NCBI GenBank assembly: GCA_021521415.1
Contig: JAIQDT010009017.1
Coordinates: 18,931-82,930, forward strand
Source of the DNA: Bidens hawaiensis
Lineage: Eukaryota > Streptophyta > Magnoliopsida > Asterales > Asteraceae
Length of the DNA stretch: 64,000 nucleotides
Direction of reading: 5' to 3'
This document shows, in pieces, positions 36,375-48,060 of the stretch; the stretch's first letter is position 1, and each line of letters starts with the position of its first letter. Position numbers and translations under genes: made by a program. The notes under the pieces were generated by a model. The model was not told the origin of the DNA. It searched no databases and saw nothing but the letters and a program-made list of their open reading frames with translations.

Positions 36375-38486
36375 TTTGATCCAAACATTTATCCTTCTTT
36401 TTCAATCCCTTCACATTTTCTTGATTCTCTTTCCGTTATACTTTCGTTTATTAAATTCTGAAACACAACATAATTTTGAACAATTGAACCCTTTTAAGCG
36501 GTTCTTTTTAACAAAAACAAATCTTTTATGTTAAAATCTTACATTACTAATAAAAGAAAATCATGGCGACACATGTCAGTCCCATATTAATTCTTATTTA
36601 TGTTTTCCCTCCAAAATTCTTAATCTTTAATCTTCTTGATTCTAGATATATTCATGGGTTAAAACAATTTGTTATTTGGGTTATCAAATAAAGTCACGTC
36701 ATATAATTGCCTTTTTACTATTGAAAACTTATATGGACTATAATTATGTGCATGTTATGTTGTCAGTCTTTCTATATTTATAATATAAACTGATTCACTT
36801 TTCTTTCGAGAAAAAATATTTCATTTTAAACGGATTTTCTGGATAATAACTAAAATTTAAATTTTAAAAGTGTCGACATTGATGATATTGATGATGATTA
36901 ATAATAATAATAATAATAATAATACTACGTATATATGTGTATGGTTAATACACAGTAACTGTATTTACATGTCATAGACTTTTATTAGTAAATATAATAT
37001 GTGTTTTTATCAAACATCTTAAACATTTGTTTAATTAATATACATGCGCTATGTGCTCTGTTTGTTTGTTTTGTTTTGATTTTTAAATTTATATTCATTA
37101 GAATTAAGATTTGACTAAACATTAAATATAATATATACTAATACAGATTTGATAATCTGAACTGTTTTTACAACCCAAAAAATTTATTAATAAAATTATG
37201 TGTGTAACTTTTGAGGATTGTTTTGGCATTTTTCATTTTTTATATTGAGTTATTTTTAGTAAAGATTTTGATCAACAATAATCATATTATAATATATACG
37301 TTTCTTCATATCAAAATTAAAAATATTGATATGTTAAAGATTTCATTTAAAAATATAAGCTCTTGAATTCAAGTTCGACATACGACAAAAAAAAAAGTTT
37401 TCGGGTTGGGCAATGTGGTATGTTTACCTATGGTGGGCAAAATTCTTACAAACTTTACAATTTATATAGTTTTCATTTACACATGTATCTATTAATATGT
37501 TTACATGAGAGAACTTTTTTCCATCAAACTTTACAATTTATATAGTTTTCATTTACACATGTATCTATTAAAATGCTTACGTGAAATAACTTTTTCCATC
37601 AAAGTATTCTCCTTGTATTTTGTAATTTTTATACAATCTTCTTTAGCATTAATTATATTATAAATCTACTAAAATTTGTCGTTCTCGTGAAAGGATGGTT
37701 GAATACATTTTTACTTGAAAATAATAATATGGGTTTTGTAAGACCCATACTCATGAATTCGGGTCAAATGCATGAGAAAACTTCATTCACAAATAAAACA
37801 ATCTTATGGCTTGAGAGAATATAGAAAGGTTTCATTTATATATATCCTATGCTTTACCTAGGGGAAATATCGTTGGTTAACAATAATGGTTTGTTTTGTA
37901 AGTCAAGACTAAATGGTCTTGATTCCATTTCCTCTATTTTAGATAAAGTAGTTACTTATATTTAACATACATCATTAAATTAAAAAGTTATATTCAAAAC
38001 AAAAATACTTTCAAATTTCAGATGAGACGGGTTGACTCTTTCTGATATATATAGTTACTTTGACTCTTTCTGATAAAAAAATCCTCTCAAATTTCAAATG
38101 AGAAAATTTCCAATTATTGTATGCTTTGCAAAGACGATGAATATGAGCAAGTGACAATCTCTTTCTATGGTTGGTTTGGTACTTTGATGTCCAGTTTTTT
38201 TTAGTGAACAACTGTATGTTGCATTATATTGAGTAACGAGCAAATGCGGCTTAAAATTGATATTATTAGATAAAGATGGGAAAAAACTTTCGATAAAACT
38301 TCAAATGTTGTATACGAAGAGATTTTTTTAATATTTATAAATTGTAAAGTCAAAACTTCTTTGTAAATGTAGTATAGATAGAAGTATATATGTAAGTACA
38401 TTTTTACGCATAGTTATGTACTTATTGTTTATGTTTAATTGTGTTTTTTATTTGTATCATATTATCAAATTGTAATTTAAAGATTG
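36375..38486. other. AT-rich intergenic DNA
   Basis: No credible gene. Contains an AAT microsatellite (36900-36923) and a 76-bp tandem duplication (37451-37602). Confidence 0.6.
37451..37602. repeat. 76-bp direct tandem duplication
   Basis: aactttacaatttatatag at 37451 and again at 37527; the two units differ at a few bases (for example attaatatg versus attaaaatg). Confidence 0.85.
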
Positions 38487-38524
38487 ACCCGTCCTGTGTA
38501 ATACACGGGGTCTAAATCTACTAA
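38487..38524 (+). other. Possible Helitron 3' terminus
   Basis: A CCCGT...ACGGGG hairpin (38488-38510) with inner gtgt/acac pairing lies about 10 bases before CTAA (38521-38524), the layout of Helitron 3' ends (hairpin then CTRR). The next base is G rather than the expected T, and no 5' end was found. Confidence 0.3.
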
Positions 38525-38982
38525 GAATTATAAAGAAGAACAAAAGGCTTCGACCATCATAATTCAAATTTATCAACCAACACCATAATATAAGTTCACA
38601 AATGTTCGTTTACGTCATTATCACCATCCTTGTCCTATAAACGGACAAAATGATATTGATTCAAGCATCCAATAAAAGTACACAAGTAACCAACTAACAA
38701 CACAGAGACAGCAACCAACAAAAAGGCAAACACACTGATTTGAGGCATCAACACAAGCTTTTACATTAAACAGGCCTAAATCCCTTGGTCTTTTATTTAT
38801 ATAGTTAAAACCGGACACGACATTGCATAAATTTACATATACACATCCAACTAAACGAAAACCGAAACTATATACACGTAACCAACAAACATAAGGACCG
38901 AAACTATGTTACAGATGCATAAGGTTATCACTGGAAGAAACTATATAACATAAAACACACACAACATTAGACACTTACAACA

Positions 38983-39909
38983 TCAATTTAGACTCGGAGT
39001 GACCCAAATCGGAGGCGGCCACCGTCTCCCATCATAAAACTTCCTCGGGTAACAAGGCAACGCCGCAACACTCCCATCTCCCAAATCATAAACCCCCAAA
39101 TCATGATCACCATTCGCCCCATCATAATTCCACTCCGAATAATCATCCGTAAAATAAATCTTATTCCCGTCACACCCTTCGAAATCACAAGCCCTAATCG
39201 CGACCGACGCATTCTCCCCAACAAACAATGCCCAATCACCCAACTCATCAACACTTTCCCATGTCCACTTGTCACTCAAAGTTACCAACTTAAAAACCCG
39301 AAACTCAGTCGTCTTGTAAAAAATATCAAGCTGACGTTGTTCAACATCAAACCCTAGCTCCAAATACCGCGTCACCAGCAACAACTCTTCATCCAAACTA
39401 ACCAAATACTGCATATCACCACCAACTTGCAACCGCGTATGAATAAAACTAACATTTGGCAAATCCGTTGGCGTAACATCACACACCGCAATCGTCCCAT
39501 ACTTACTGACCGCATAAAAACACCCTTTATGGTACACAACATCCTCGCAATAAGCCTCCGCATCGCTTACAAATCTCCAAACACCATCCCCCTTCCTACA
39601 ATACGCCAAATCCCCCGTCTGGTTAAGTATCGCGACAAGGTAATAATCCACGCCCTCATCCGACGGACTGGACGAATACACGACCTTTTTAATAAACGAG
39701 TCCCGCATTTCCTTCAAACCACAGGTATAAGTATCCCCGTCCCGCGTCCTAAGCGTGTACTCCCTCCCAACATCATAATAATCGAATTTGATCACATTCG
39801 GGAACGAAGACAAGGGCGGGAGAAGATGGTTGGTTCGGGTTAACGGGTTGATGATAAACACGGAAGGGGTTTCTTCTAAGAAGACCAGCCAGCCGTGGGA
39901 GGAGCCGCA
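38983..39909 (-). pseudogene. DUF295/KIB1-4 beta-propeller protein, F-box end missing
   Basis: Minus strand. Open for 309 codons, from just after a TGA at 39910-39912 to the stop at 38983. Begins CGSSHGWLVFLEETPSVFI and INPLTR, which is how the DUF295 part of plant F-box proteins (SKIP23/KIB-like) normally starts after the F-box. Later VVYHKGCFYAVSKYGTIAV and the acidic C-terminal GNKIYFTDDYSEW with PPPIWV are also typical of the family. No ATG is available at the start and no F-box is readable upstream, so the protein would lack its SCF-docking end. Base composition is more GC-rich than the surroundings. Could be a truncated pseudogene or an exon whose 5' part lies behind an intron I cannot find; splice signals were not evident. 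Confidence 0.75.
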
Positions 39910-39912
39910 TCA

Positions 39913-41084
39913 TGGTAACCCAATGGTAAAAAAGACTATGCATATTGCATACGTATACGTCTCACAGGTCAACGGGTTTCATAGAACCCGTCAATTTTCG
40001 GTTTTATGTATAGCCTAAAATGTACGATTTGACAAACGAACTCATTCTTTTTTGACGAACGAACCCAATATCATTTTAAAAAGATATTCGAACTCATTGA
40101 TTATGATAAATTTAGTTCAAAGTTTTTCAATATTTCTTTATAAAATATAAGAAGTTAAAAAGAAACTTAAAAATTATTTACAAACATTATAAATGACTCA
40201 ACCGGCTAGAAAACTTTGATGCCGGAAAAAAGTCGTAAACACGTAGGAAAAAAATTCTTTGCTCCACCATTGGTTGTGTAGCCCAAAAGTACCATCTCGT
40301 GTGCCTGGAGAAAACCGGCCGCCCAAAGGCCACTATGGTAAAACTAAATTTAGATAGAATCCGAACTTGAGACCTTTTAATTTTTTAGTCCAAGTTTTCA
40401 CTTCCTAATATTGGTTTTTAGATGATCAAAGTTAATATTTTCTATTAATGAAAGGGTAATGATTTGAGTTGGATACTTCGCTGCTCAAACTAACAAGAGT
40501 ACAGATTCGTTATACTCAAATTAGTCAATGGATTAAAATAGACAACAATTATATTCTTATAACTTAAAATAAAAGTGTTCAAAATAGTTGGCATAATCAA
40601 TGATCATTGTTTGTCGTTGTCGCAACACCACCATGATACTTCATCGTTGCTGCCACCAATGTGTGTCACTGCAGGATCTACAAACAACATCGACATCACA
40701 TTCCACCACTACTGCCACTCCAAGTTCGTCACCATCATCACCGATACATACGCCCACACCACTCCCGCATCCACTACCTACCCAGCGCCACCCACCAATT
40801 CGTCATCAAAGCAACGTTAATTTATTATTTTTCTTTTCCTAAGTGTAAAAAAGCATTGGATGATATTGCATAAGTATATGAACTTTACTATTTCTAGGTG
40901 GTTATGGTTGGTGGGTGTAGAGTGGAGGTATTTTTGTCAACTTTATATTTTTTTAATTTAATTAAAAATTGTTTTGGATAAAAATCAGATAAGGATAATG
41001 TATCCAAATCTGTCAATGTGAGAGGTCTAGTGCTATGATGACAATAACAATTATATAAACGAAAATGGAATGAACACAGTGATT
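39913..41084. other. Intergenic, no gene recognised
   Basis: AT-rich with a CAC/CCA-rich patch at 40620-40800 that gives overlapping short ORFs in all frames. I see no motif. Confidence 0.55.
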
Positions 41085-41604
41085 TGTTGCGAGAAAAAAC
41101 CTTTTGACCTTGTTCAGATCAAAACAAAAAAACCCCGGGTGATGACAACCCGTCGATCACCACTTTATTAATATCAAAAAAGGTTACAAATGGGTTGGAG
41201 ATTGTGATCGATATTACAATGTAAGCTAGTGTATAGAGAGAATTATTGAATCTGCTCTAGTGTGTGTGAGAGTACAAGTGAGACCTAATCGATCATATCT
41301 CGATAATTATAAAGTAAATACATTCAACAAAAAGTCCTAACTATCCGCCACTATTCCACTATTCATCCAACGTTCATTGACCACATGCTGGTAGTTTCCA
41401 GTAGCGAAAATTAAGGTAGACCAAGTCACAAAGTTGTTACTCCTGTTAAACAATAACCTACACACGTGAAACAATCGTTAACAATACCCACCTGTGAGGA
41501 TCCTCAATCCTTGACACGGCTCTGGACCTCTTCAGGAGGATAACTGATCCAGACACATCTTCAAGGATAACATATCCTCAACAGGAAAAATATCAGTCCT
41601 AACA
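41085..41604 (-). repeat. Tat-like gypsy (element C) 3' LTR, 520 bp
   Basis: Plus-strand ends TGTTGCGAG...CCTAACA; on the minus strand it begins TGTTAGGACTG directly after a polypurine tract. The left flank tgatt (41080-41084) is the candidate duplication. The other end of the element is outside the window. Confidence 0.65.
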
Positions 41605-41628
41605 ATTGCCCCCCCCCCCCAAATGGCG
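41605..41628 (-). other. Element C polypurine tract with 12-base G run
   Basis: A C run (41609-41620) on the plus strand, that is, a G12 purine tract just before the LTR on the minus strand. Confidence 0.7.
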
Positions 41629-42617
41629 GGTGATAGTGGAACGCAGCTGTCATTTTGAAATTCAAACTTTCTGCGAAATCTGGATAATGGGACGGTTTGC
41701 CATAAATATTTACCATTTAGCCCTCGAGATAATCATAACCGCCTATATATGCCGTCCTATATTTCTTTTATTATCACATATTCAAGCGACTCAACAGCTA
41801 TCCTTCTTCCCTTTATTCTTTTTCTTTGATAATAATGTCTATTACTTCGTCTTCTTTACACCCCTCTAATCCTTCCGAACACTCCTCCGATGACTCTCAC
41901 CTGTCGGAGATGGAGCCACAAGGCCTCATAGCAAACCCTTCTATTGAGATATGCAAATTCACGGACCCAGAAGTCGATGAGTTTCGCCCTTTGTTTCCAC
42001 CAGAAACCCTTTTTCGACCATAGGAATCTAGATCCTTTGTGACGTGTTTTCCAAAACTTGGGTGTGTTTTCCGGCTTGCCCCTTTCTTATCGGTTACAGT
42101 TATCCGTTTCCTTCCTTTACACAAAGCTTCTTCGATTCCACGGGCATATCCTACATCCAGGCTATGCCAATGCTTTGGTGAGTGTTCGGAACTATCGAAC
42201 GGATTATAGAAGATGTAAAGATTGATTTCGGCCTTCCCGAGTTATCCTATCTGTACACCCTTACTACCCACGTTCCAACCCGATTCCTTTTTAAATCCAA
42301 GCCTCGACAACCTCATCCTCTGCTGAAGGTTACTCTGAATGACTCCTTTTGGAGAAATCAGTTTTTCTTCGTGAGACGAGACTCCATACCTGGTGGGACT
42401 GATCTTCCTTCAAAGTGGGTTAGAAAGGGTAGGATCCTTGATGATTAATCTAACATTTTGTCTTCTTTTGCAGTTGAAAACTTTGCTTCATTGGCTAAAT
42501 TACCTGGTACGGAAGAGAAAACAAAGCGGTTCCTTGCACTGGATACCGAGGTTAGGACATTTCAAGCCCGATTCGTCGAAGCCTTTTGTGATATTTCTTC
42601 AGACTCCGACATGTCAA

Positions 42618-42680
42618 GTAAGTTTTTACATAATAATTTTAAAAGTAAATAAAATTAGAGGAAATACTTATCCTTTGTAG
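42618..42680 (+). other. Intron in antisense ORF
   Basis: GTAAGT donor and TTTGTAG acceptor, 63 bases, phase-preserving between ATGTCAA and GCGCC. Confidence 0.75.
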
Positions 42681-42883
42681 GCGCCAAGAAGTCTCAGAAG
42701 TCCGCTAGCAAGTTCTCTTTGGAAGATATTGACAGCATGATCACTCCCCAAGATATCAAGAAAGAAGCACTGAAGGCAGCGACTAGTTCTGAACCCAAGA
42801 CCGCAACTACAAGAGCCAAGTCTGCTGCATCCAAGAGAAAAAGGTCCTCTAATCCCGAAACCCACTATGACACGGTCCTTAAT

Positions 42884-42959
42884 GTAAGTATCATGTATCC
42901 TGCTGTAACGAATTTAAGAATATAATATCCTATTAATATTTGCTTCTCATTGGTTACAG
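42884..42959 (+). other. Intron in antisense ORF
   Basis: GTAAGTATC donor and GGTTACAG acceptor, 76 bases, phase-preserving between CTTAAT and GCTATG. Confidence 0.78.
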
Positions 42960-43391
42960 GCTATGAATGCTTTCATAGAGCATTATGAAAAGATCGTGGG
43001 TCAGATGAGCGACAAGTTGTCTGGGTTAGGGAATGCAGTGGTTAACAAGGACAAGGTTTTGGCACAGCTCAAGAGACAGCTCGAGGATCAGGTATCCACA
43101 GCAGATGCCCAACGTCAAGAGGAGGTCAAGCAGGCAACGGAGGAGGCTAATATGTGAGCGTCCAGGTCAGTGCTGCAAGTGAGGATCAAGATGGCGATGG
43201 AGGCCGATGATCCCGCTTTTGATAAGGCAACCTGGAACGTGCAGAAGTGGAAGACTACCTTGGCAGCTCTCGGTGGTGAGGAAGATGTGGAGATGATGTC
43301 TGAGGGGAATGAAGCTGGTACGAGCGGAGCTAAGGATGTGGCTGAAGCTGGTGAAGGAGCAGGTGCTGCAGAGAGTGAGGATGCAACTTAA

Positions 43392-44175
43392 TTGGGCGAT
43401 GAAAGATAAAGAAGACAAGGCCTGATCCTAATTTTTTTATGTTGATGTTTTTGATGAACAATGGTTGTGGTTTGTAATAGATAGTAGTAAGTAGGGTTTG
43501 AAGATCACAGATCCTCAAGACAATTCTCAGGGGTACTGAAGGTGGATGGATCCTCTGTTTGTGGGAATGAAACTTTTAGTTCCTCTGACTTTTATTTTCC
43601 TGCATCTTAAGAACAATTAGTAACCTTTACTTAACCCGGGTGGATGGTCCATCTTTAGTGTGGTGAAATCCGGGTTAAGGATTTTGGATAAGTCCATGTG
43701 ACTTATATTAATTATAATCTAAATCTTTTGACTATTTGCTTTGCTACTTGTTATTTTGAAAATCTATTTGATATATCCTTAGTCTTATTAAGAATTTTAA
43801 GGAATAATTCTGAGTAAAAAATTTTAGGATAGAATATCCTTAAGAAAAAATGATTATAGAAATTTCTGGATATAATATCCTTAGAAAAACAATTAAAATT
43901 TTAGGATAAAATATCCTAATAGAAATAATTCAAAGATTGTTAAATCTTTAAACCAAAAGATAAATAAGGATCCTAGCCAAACCAATATGAATTTAAAAGT
44001 AGAAATCATACCACAAGGTCTAAGTAGACCTAAGTTACCATAACTATTGAACCTTCGGTGATCCTTGTAGAAGAAATTTAAGGATTTTGAATCCATAAGT
44101 TTTGATCTTCATAATGAACTTAGAAAATCTGTTGCAAACAACTCATAATGTCAAGTTGGATTAAACTCGTTAAGC
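43392..44175. other. Non-coding part of element C
   Basis: AT-rich. The phrase aggataaaatatcctaa and close variants (43829, 43869, 43901) recurs at least three times. No ORF. Confidence 0.5.
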
Positions 44176-44350
44176 TTGGAACAAGCCCATAAAATAAACT
44201 GGGGACAAGCCCATGAAACTGGGGACAAGCCCGTGAAACTAGGGACAAGCCCGTCTACTGGGGACAAGCCCGTGAAACTAAGGACAAGCATGGGGACAAG
44301 CCCAAAACTGGGGACAAGCTCAAATGCGAATGTTAACTGGGGACTTGCCC
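44176..44350. repeat. Minisatellite, unit actggggacaagcccgtgaa
   Basis: About nine head-to-tail copies of a 17-22 base unit with changes (for example a longer copy with aaactagggacaag). Lies in the untranslated part between pol and 3' LTR of element C. Confidence 0.9.
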
Positions 44351-44849
44351 AAACCGGGATTTAGCCCAAACGTAAGATAACGTGAAAACATTATAAACCG
44401 GTGGTATGGTACGTTTACCATAAATCGTAGGATCCTCCATATAGCCTAAGAAAACAAAATTGTCAGCCACTAAGCGTGTACTGGTCCCGCTGCCCCGGAC
44501 TATACGTTGGATAGCGTGCGCTCCAGGCGAGAGTGTAGAAACTCTAACTTATAAGAAAGGTGAAAACCTTTAAACCTTATGGGATATGACCATCGGGGGT
44601 CATATCCAATCGTGGGCTAGGCCAAGGAAAATAGTAAAGTACCTTAAATATAAAAAGGAGAGGTGGCCAACCTCTTGACTATTACACATCTTATTAATTT
44701 CCTGCATTGGTACTTAAAACCTGGAAGAAACAAAAAAATGTTAAGAATACGTTATCCTTACATAATTAATATAAATTTACAAGGATAAGTGATTAGATAG
44801 ATATTACCAACTTTGGGGATCCTTGATCCTTAGAGGATACTTGATCCTG
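44351..44849. other. Spacer between minisatellite and element C pol
   Basis: About 500 bp, no ORF, more GC-rich around 44480-44530 (ctgccccggac...gctccaggcgagag). Nothing recognised. Confidence 0.5.
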
Positions 44850-46741
44850 ATCTGAAAAAGTATTTCTTGAGGTGGATAGCATTCCATGATCTGGGCAACT
44901 TGTTGCCTTCCATAGTGAGAAAATGATATGCCCCCTTTCCTGCCTCCGACTCGATCAGATAAGGACCTTCCCATTTGGGTGCTAACTTCCCATCAGCCGG
45001 ATTGGTTGTTTATTAGAAGGATTTTCTCAAAACTAAATCTCCTTCTTGAAATCTTCTGATCCCGATATTCTTGTTGTATGCCACATCTACCCTTTATTGA
45101 TATGCTGCCATTCTGATCTTGACTAGGTCTCTGAGTTCTTCAACAGTATCCAAATCTTCAAGGAGGATTTCTTTATTGACCTCAGGATCACGGATGCTTG
45201 TTCTGGCTGTAGGAACCACCATTGCTGTAGGGATAACTGCTTCTGATCCAAACACCAATGAGAAGGGTGTCTGACCCGTTGAATTCTTGGGTGTTGTCCT
45301 GTTGGCCCAAAGAACATATGGCAGTTCTTCAGCCCATTTACCCTTCTTGGTTCCTAACTTCTTCTTTAAATTGTTGATGATGATTTTGTTGCTAGATTCT
45401 GCTTGACCATTAGCTTGAGGATGCACTGGAGTAGAGGTAATCATCTTGAAGCCCTAGCTGTCACAAAAGTTAGTGGTTCTTTTCCCGATAAACTGGGAAC
45501 CATTGTCACAAATAATTTCTGAAGGCATACCAAATCTAGTAATAATATTTCTTTTAATGAAAGATATCACCTCTTTTTCGCGTACTTGAACAAAAGCTTC
45601 TGCTTCTATCCATTTTGAAAAGTAATCAGTCATAGCATGCATGAATACTTTTCCTCCTGGTGCTTTGGGCAGTTTACCCACAATATCCATCCCCCACTTC
45701 ATAAATGACCATGATGAGGATATAGGATACATAGGTTCTGCTGGTTGATGTAGGATGTTTGCATGCCTTTGACACGCATCACATTTCTTTGAATACTCCA
45801 TGGCGTCTCTCTTCATTGTTGGCCAGAAATATTTTGTTCTAATAATTCTAGAAAACAGAGCTCTACCTCCAGTGTGATTACCACAATCACCTTCATGAAA
45901 GTCTTTGAGAACCTCTTGGATTTCAGGATCCTCGATGCACCTCAAGTATGGACCTGCAAGAGATTTTCTGTATAGCATATCATCTAACAAAATATATTGT
46001 GATACCTTGAGTTTGAAGGATTTGGGATTCTCGGGAGCTGGGATTTCCCTTGTTTGAATGTACTTCTTAATTGGGAGGATAATGGATCCCAAAGTACGAT
46101 TTGTTTGTCAGTTGTTATTTCCCCAACTTCTTGTTCTCCTATTGCTGGCGAGAGTATATGGATGATTGGGATCTTCGTATCTTCTTGAATTTTCAAGGAT
46201 GAGGCTAAATTTGCTAAGGCATCTGCCCCAGCATGTTCTTCCCTTGGTATCTGTACTATACTGAACAATTCGAAGGATTTTGCTAATTCCTTCACAATTT
46301 CTAAATATTTGATCATATTCTCACCTTTTACGGTATAAGAGCCGTTAAAGTGGTTAGTTATAAGTAAATAATCCAAATAAACTTGAAGATACATGATCCT
46401 CATGCTTTTGGCTAAAAGTAAACCTGTGATGAGTGCTTCATACTCTGCCTCTTTGTTGGTGGCTTGAAACGCACATGCAATGGACTAGGGTATTATGTCC
46501 CCCTGTGGCGATTTCAGTAATATGCCCAATCCTGTTCCTCTTACATTGGATGCTCCATCTGTGAAGAGGATCCAAGGATCCTTGGTTTCTTCTAGTTGTT
46601 GCACTTCTAAATCAGCTTCCTTTTGCATGTCACTGCTGAAATCAGCCACAAAGTCTGCTAGTGCTTGCGATTTGATAGCTGTTCTAGGCTCATACTGAAT
46701 GTCATATAAACTCAGTTTCAAAGCCCATTTGGCCATTCTAC
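44850..46741 (-). pseudogene. Tat-like gypsy (element C) RNase H and integrase, broken
   Basis: Minus strand. Starts abruptly at 46741 with MAKWALKLSLYDI and then SQALADFVADF. The extra RNase H follows with WILFTDGASN and KEAEYEAL, then HAGADALANLASS. The integrase zinc finger shows FHEGDCGNHTGG and CDACQRHA (HHCC). The catalytic core shows [12 protein letters not shown] (Asp), IICDNGSQF (Asp) and HPQANGQAESSNK (Glu, about 45400-45440). The end is LPRSWNAIHLKKYF (about 44865-44906). This RNase H plus LANLAS signature is usual for the Tat lineage. Stops lie near 46485, 46090, 45453 and 45017. RT lies on the far side of the Tekay insertion, outside the window. Confidence 0.85.
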
Positions 46742-46746
46742 CTGAT

Positions 46747-47372
46747 TGTCACACCCTCAAAATCCACTAACGAAGTTTTACCGTCAGAGGGTGTGAACTA
46801 ACAGGATCGGAATCATTAGTTATATTCAAACCCCATAAATAATGTTTTCAAACCACGAAACATTAAGTTTAAATAAGTGCGGAAGCGTAAATTCATAAAC
46901 CAAGTGTTGCGTCACGCAGGACGACTTAAAACCCAATTAATAACAGTTTAAAAACAAGTTTGCAAAAACGATTTTATTCAATGAAATGCATGTTCCTATA
47001 CCGCGCGCCCGCCTCGGCTACCTGAGAATAACATACTAAAAGTGTCAACACAGGGTTGGTGTGTTCACATATATAAATAAAGAAAATGTTTGCGTTTAAG
47101 TGTTTGCGTTTGCGTTACCAGATAATGTTATGTCAATTATATATCGATAGGTAGCTAGCCTATAAAACAAGTATTACTAAGTGTTCGACACCGAAGCTGA
47201 CTGTTTATCAATTGCCTTGCCACCATGTCTACCACAACCATGGAAAATGTGTTAGCCAAGATTACACCCACTCGACCTGCCGTCGAGTTTAGAGTTGGGT
47301 GGGGTTTGTCAAACCCAGTAGTACTACTCAACAGTGACTCGCTATTATACAAATACTAAACGGTTCGATGTT
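46747..47372 (-). repeat. Element D left (3') LTR, first 626 bp only
   Basis: TGTCACACCCTCAAAATCC... matches 62057-62679 closely (a handful of differences), then stops at the deletion joint with the env-like ORF. Confidence 0.9.
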
Positions 47373-48060
47373 GTGGCAGCGTCGGAGCCACATGATTGAA
47401 AATCATCTGTAGGAATCGAGGATACATAGTAAACCGCTCACGCGCCACAGCCCTTCGTTGTCGATCGATCTCGTAAAAGATCATCTGGCTGAAAGAATAT
47501 CTTTTATTATATGTCAATGCAGTCATAGCAAACTGCATTGTCGCACCCATTCCATCAGTTCCGGCCTTCCGTCCTGACATACATACGATCATGACGTGCA
47601 TAAGGAAGCGCCACTGATCTAAAAGAAATCCCTTCCTCCGTTGAGTGTCCCCTAAGAGACCAGAATACCCCATCCTGAGGAACGCCCCATCACGGAATGG
47701 CGCAACAAACTCCGTTGGGTCATCCCTCGTCTCCTCACCAAACTGCAACGCCACCCGTATGTGTTCAGAGGAAAACTGAACAACTTGACCGTTTACGGTG
47801 GCTCGCATAACCGGGGGCTCAACCCGGCAATCATACTCTACCGTCTCCCAAAAGTCTTCAATATTCGGTAGGGAAATAGGCAGTGTAGTGGTTATAGCAT
47901 GAAATATCCTTGAGCGCAGGAGAAAAGTAATTATCTCCCGATAGTCCTCCACGCCCTTTGCATTTGGGTCAAGTGTAATGAACTGGTTATGAGCTGGGTA
48001 GAACTGTCTGTGATCATCACCGTCATCACCTGCACCTCCTGCACCTCCAACAGCAGCCAT
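47356..48060 (-). CDS. Env-like ORF of the copia-2 element, C-terminus replaced by LTR sequence
   Basis: Minus strand, 234 codons from ATG 48060. Starts MAAVGGAGGAGDDGDD. The recognisable block holds FWETVEYDCR, VVQFSSEHIRVALQFGE, FLRMGYSGLLG, MHVMIVCMSGRKAGTDGMG, FAMTALTYNKRYSFSQMIFY and RFTMYPRFLQMIFNHVAP. I recall this family as the extra ORF after pol in Asteraceae SIRE-like elements, where automatic annotation often labels it 'synaptobrevin, longin-like'. Its function is unknown and no signal peptide or clear membrane segment shows at the start. The last five codons (QHRTV) and the stop lie in element D LTR sequence (47356-47372), so the natural C-terminus is lost. Confidence 0.75.
   Translation of the reverse strand: MAAVGGAGGAGDDGDDHRQFYPAHNQFITLDPNAKGVEDYREIITFLLRSRIFHAITTTLPISLPNIEDFWETVEYDCRVEPPVMRATVNGQVVQFSSEHIRVALQFGEETRDDPTEFVAPFRDGAFLRMGYSGLLGDTQRRKGFLLDQWRFLMHVMIVCMSGRKAGTDGMGATMQFAMTALTYNKRYSFSQMIFYEIDRQRRAVARERFTMYPRFLQMIFNHVAPTLPQHRTV

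Larger units (their letters stand above)
41835..43391 (+). pseudogene. Antisense, intron-containing ORF of the 'putative gypsy-type transposon' kind
   Basis: Plus strand, opposite to the surrounding Tat-like element and between its pol and 3' LTR. ATG at 41835 (MSITSSSLHPSNPSEHSSDD). Two introns have clean GT-AG borders that keep the frame: 42618-42680 (MSS then AKKSQK) and 42884-42959 (TVLN then AMNAF). A third, 42429-42473, would also keep frame but is unusually short at 45 bases. Coding pieces include FGLPELSYLYTLTTH, FWRNQFFFVRRDSIP and FIEHYEKIVGQMSDKLSG, the last leading into a coiled coil, and a Glu/Ala/Gly-rich tail. Broken by a stop at 42021, a frame change before 42182 and an in-frame TGA at 43155. 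Tat-lineage elements such as Grande are known to carry extra ORFs here, some antisense. Confidence 0.65.

Noticed and set aside
39427..39843. 138-codon plus-strand ORF opposite the DUF295 ORF.
   Set aside because: Antisense shadow of a GC-rich coding frame; the minus-strand reading has family motifs, this one has none.
40575..40873. Three overlapping plus-strand ORFs of 70-81 codons.
   Set aside because: They arise from a CAC-rich low-complexity patch that is open in all frames; no motif in any of them.
42393..42680. 95-codon ORF overlapping the antisense gene.
   Set aside because: It reads through predicted introns in another frame; the spliced reading is more coherent.
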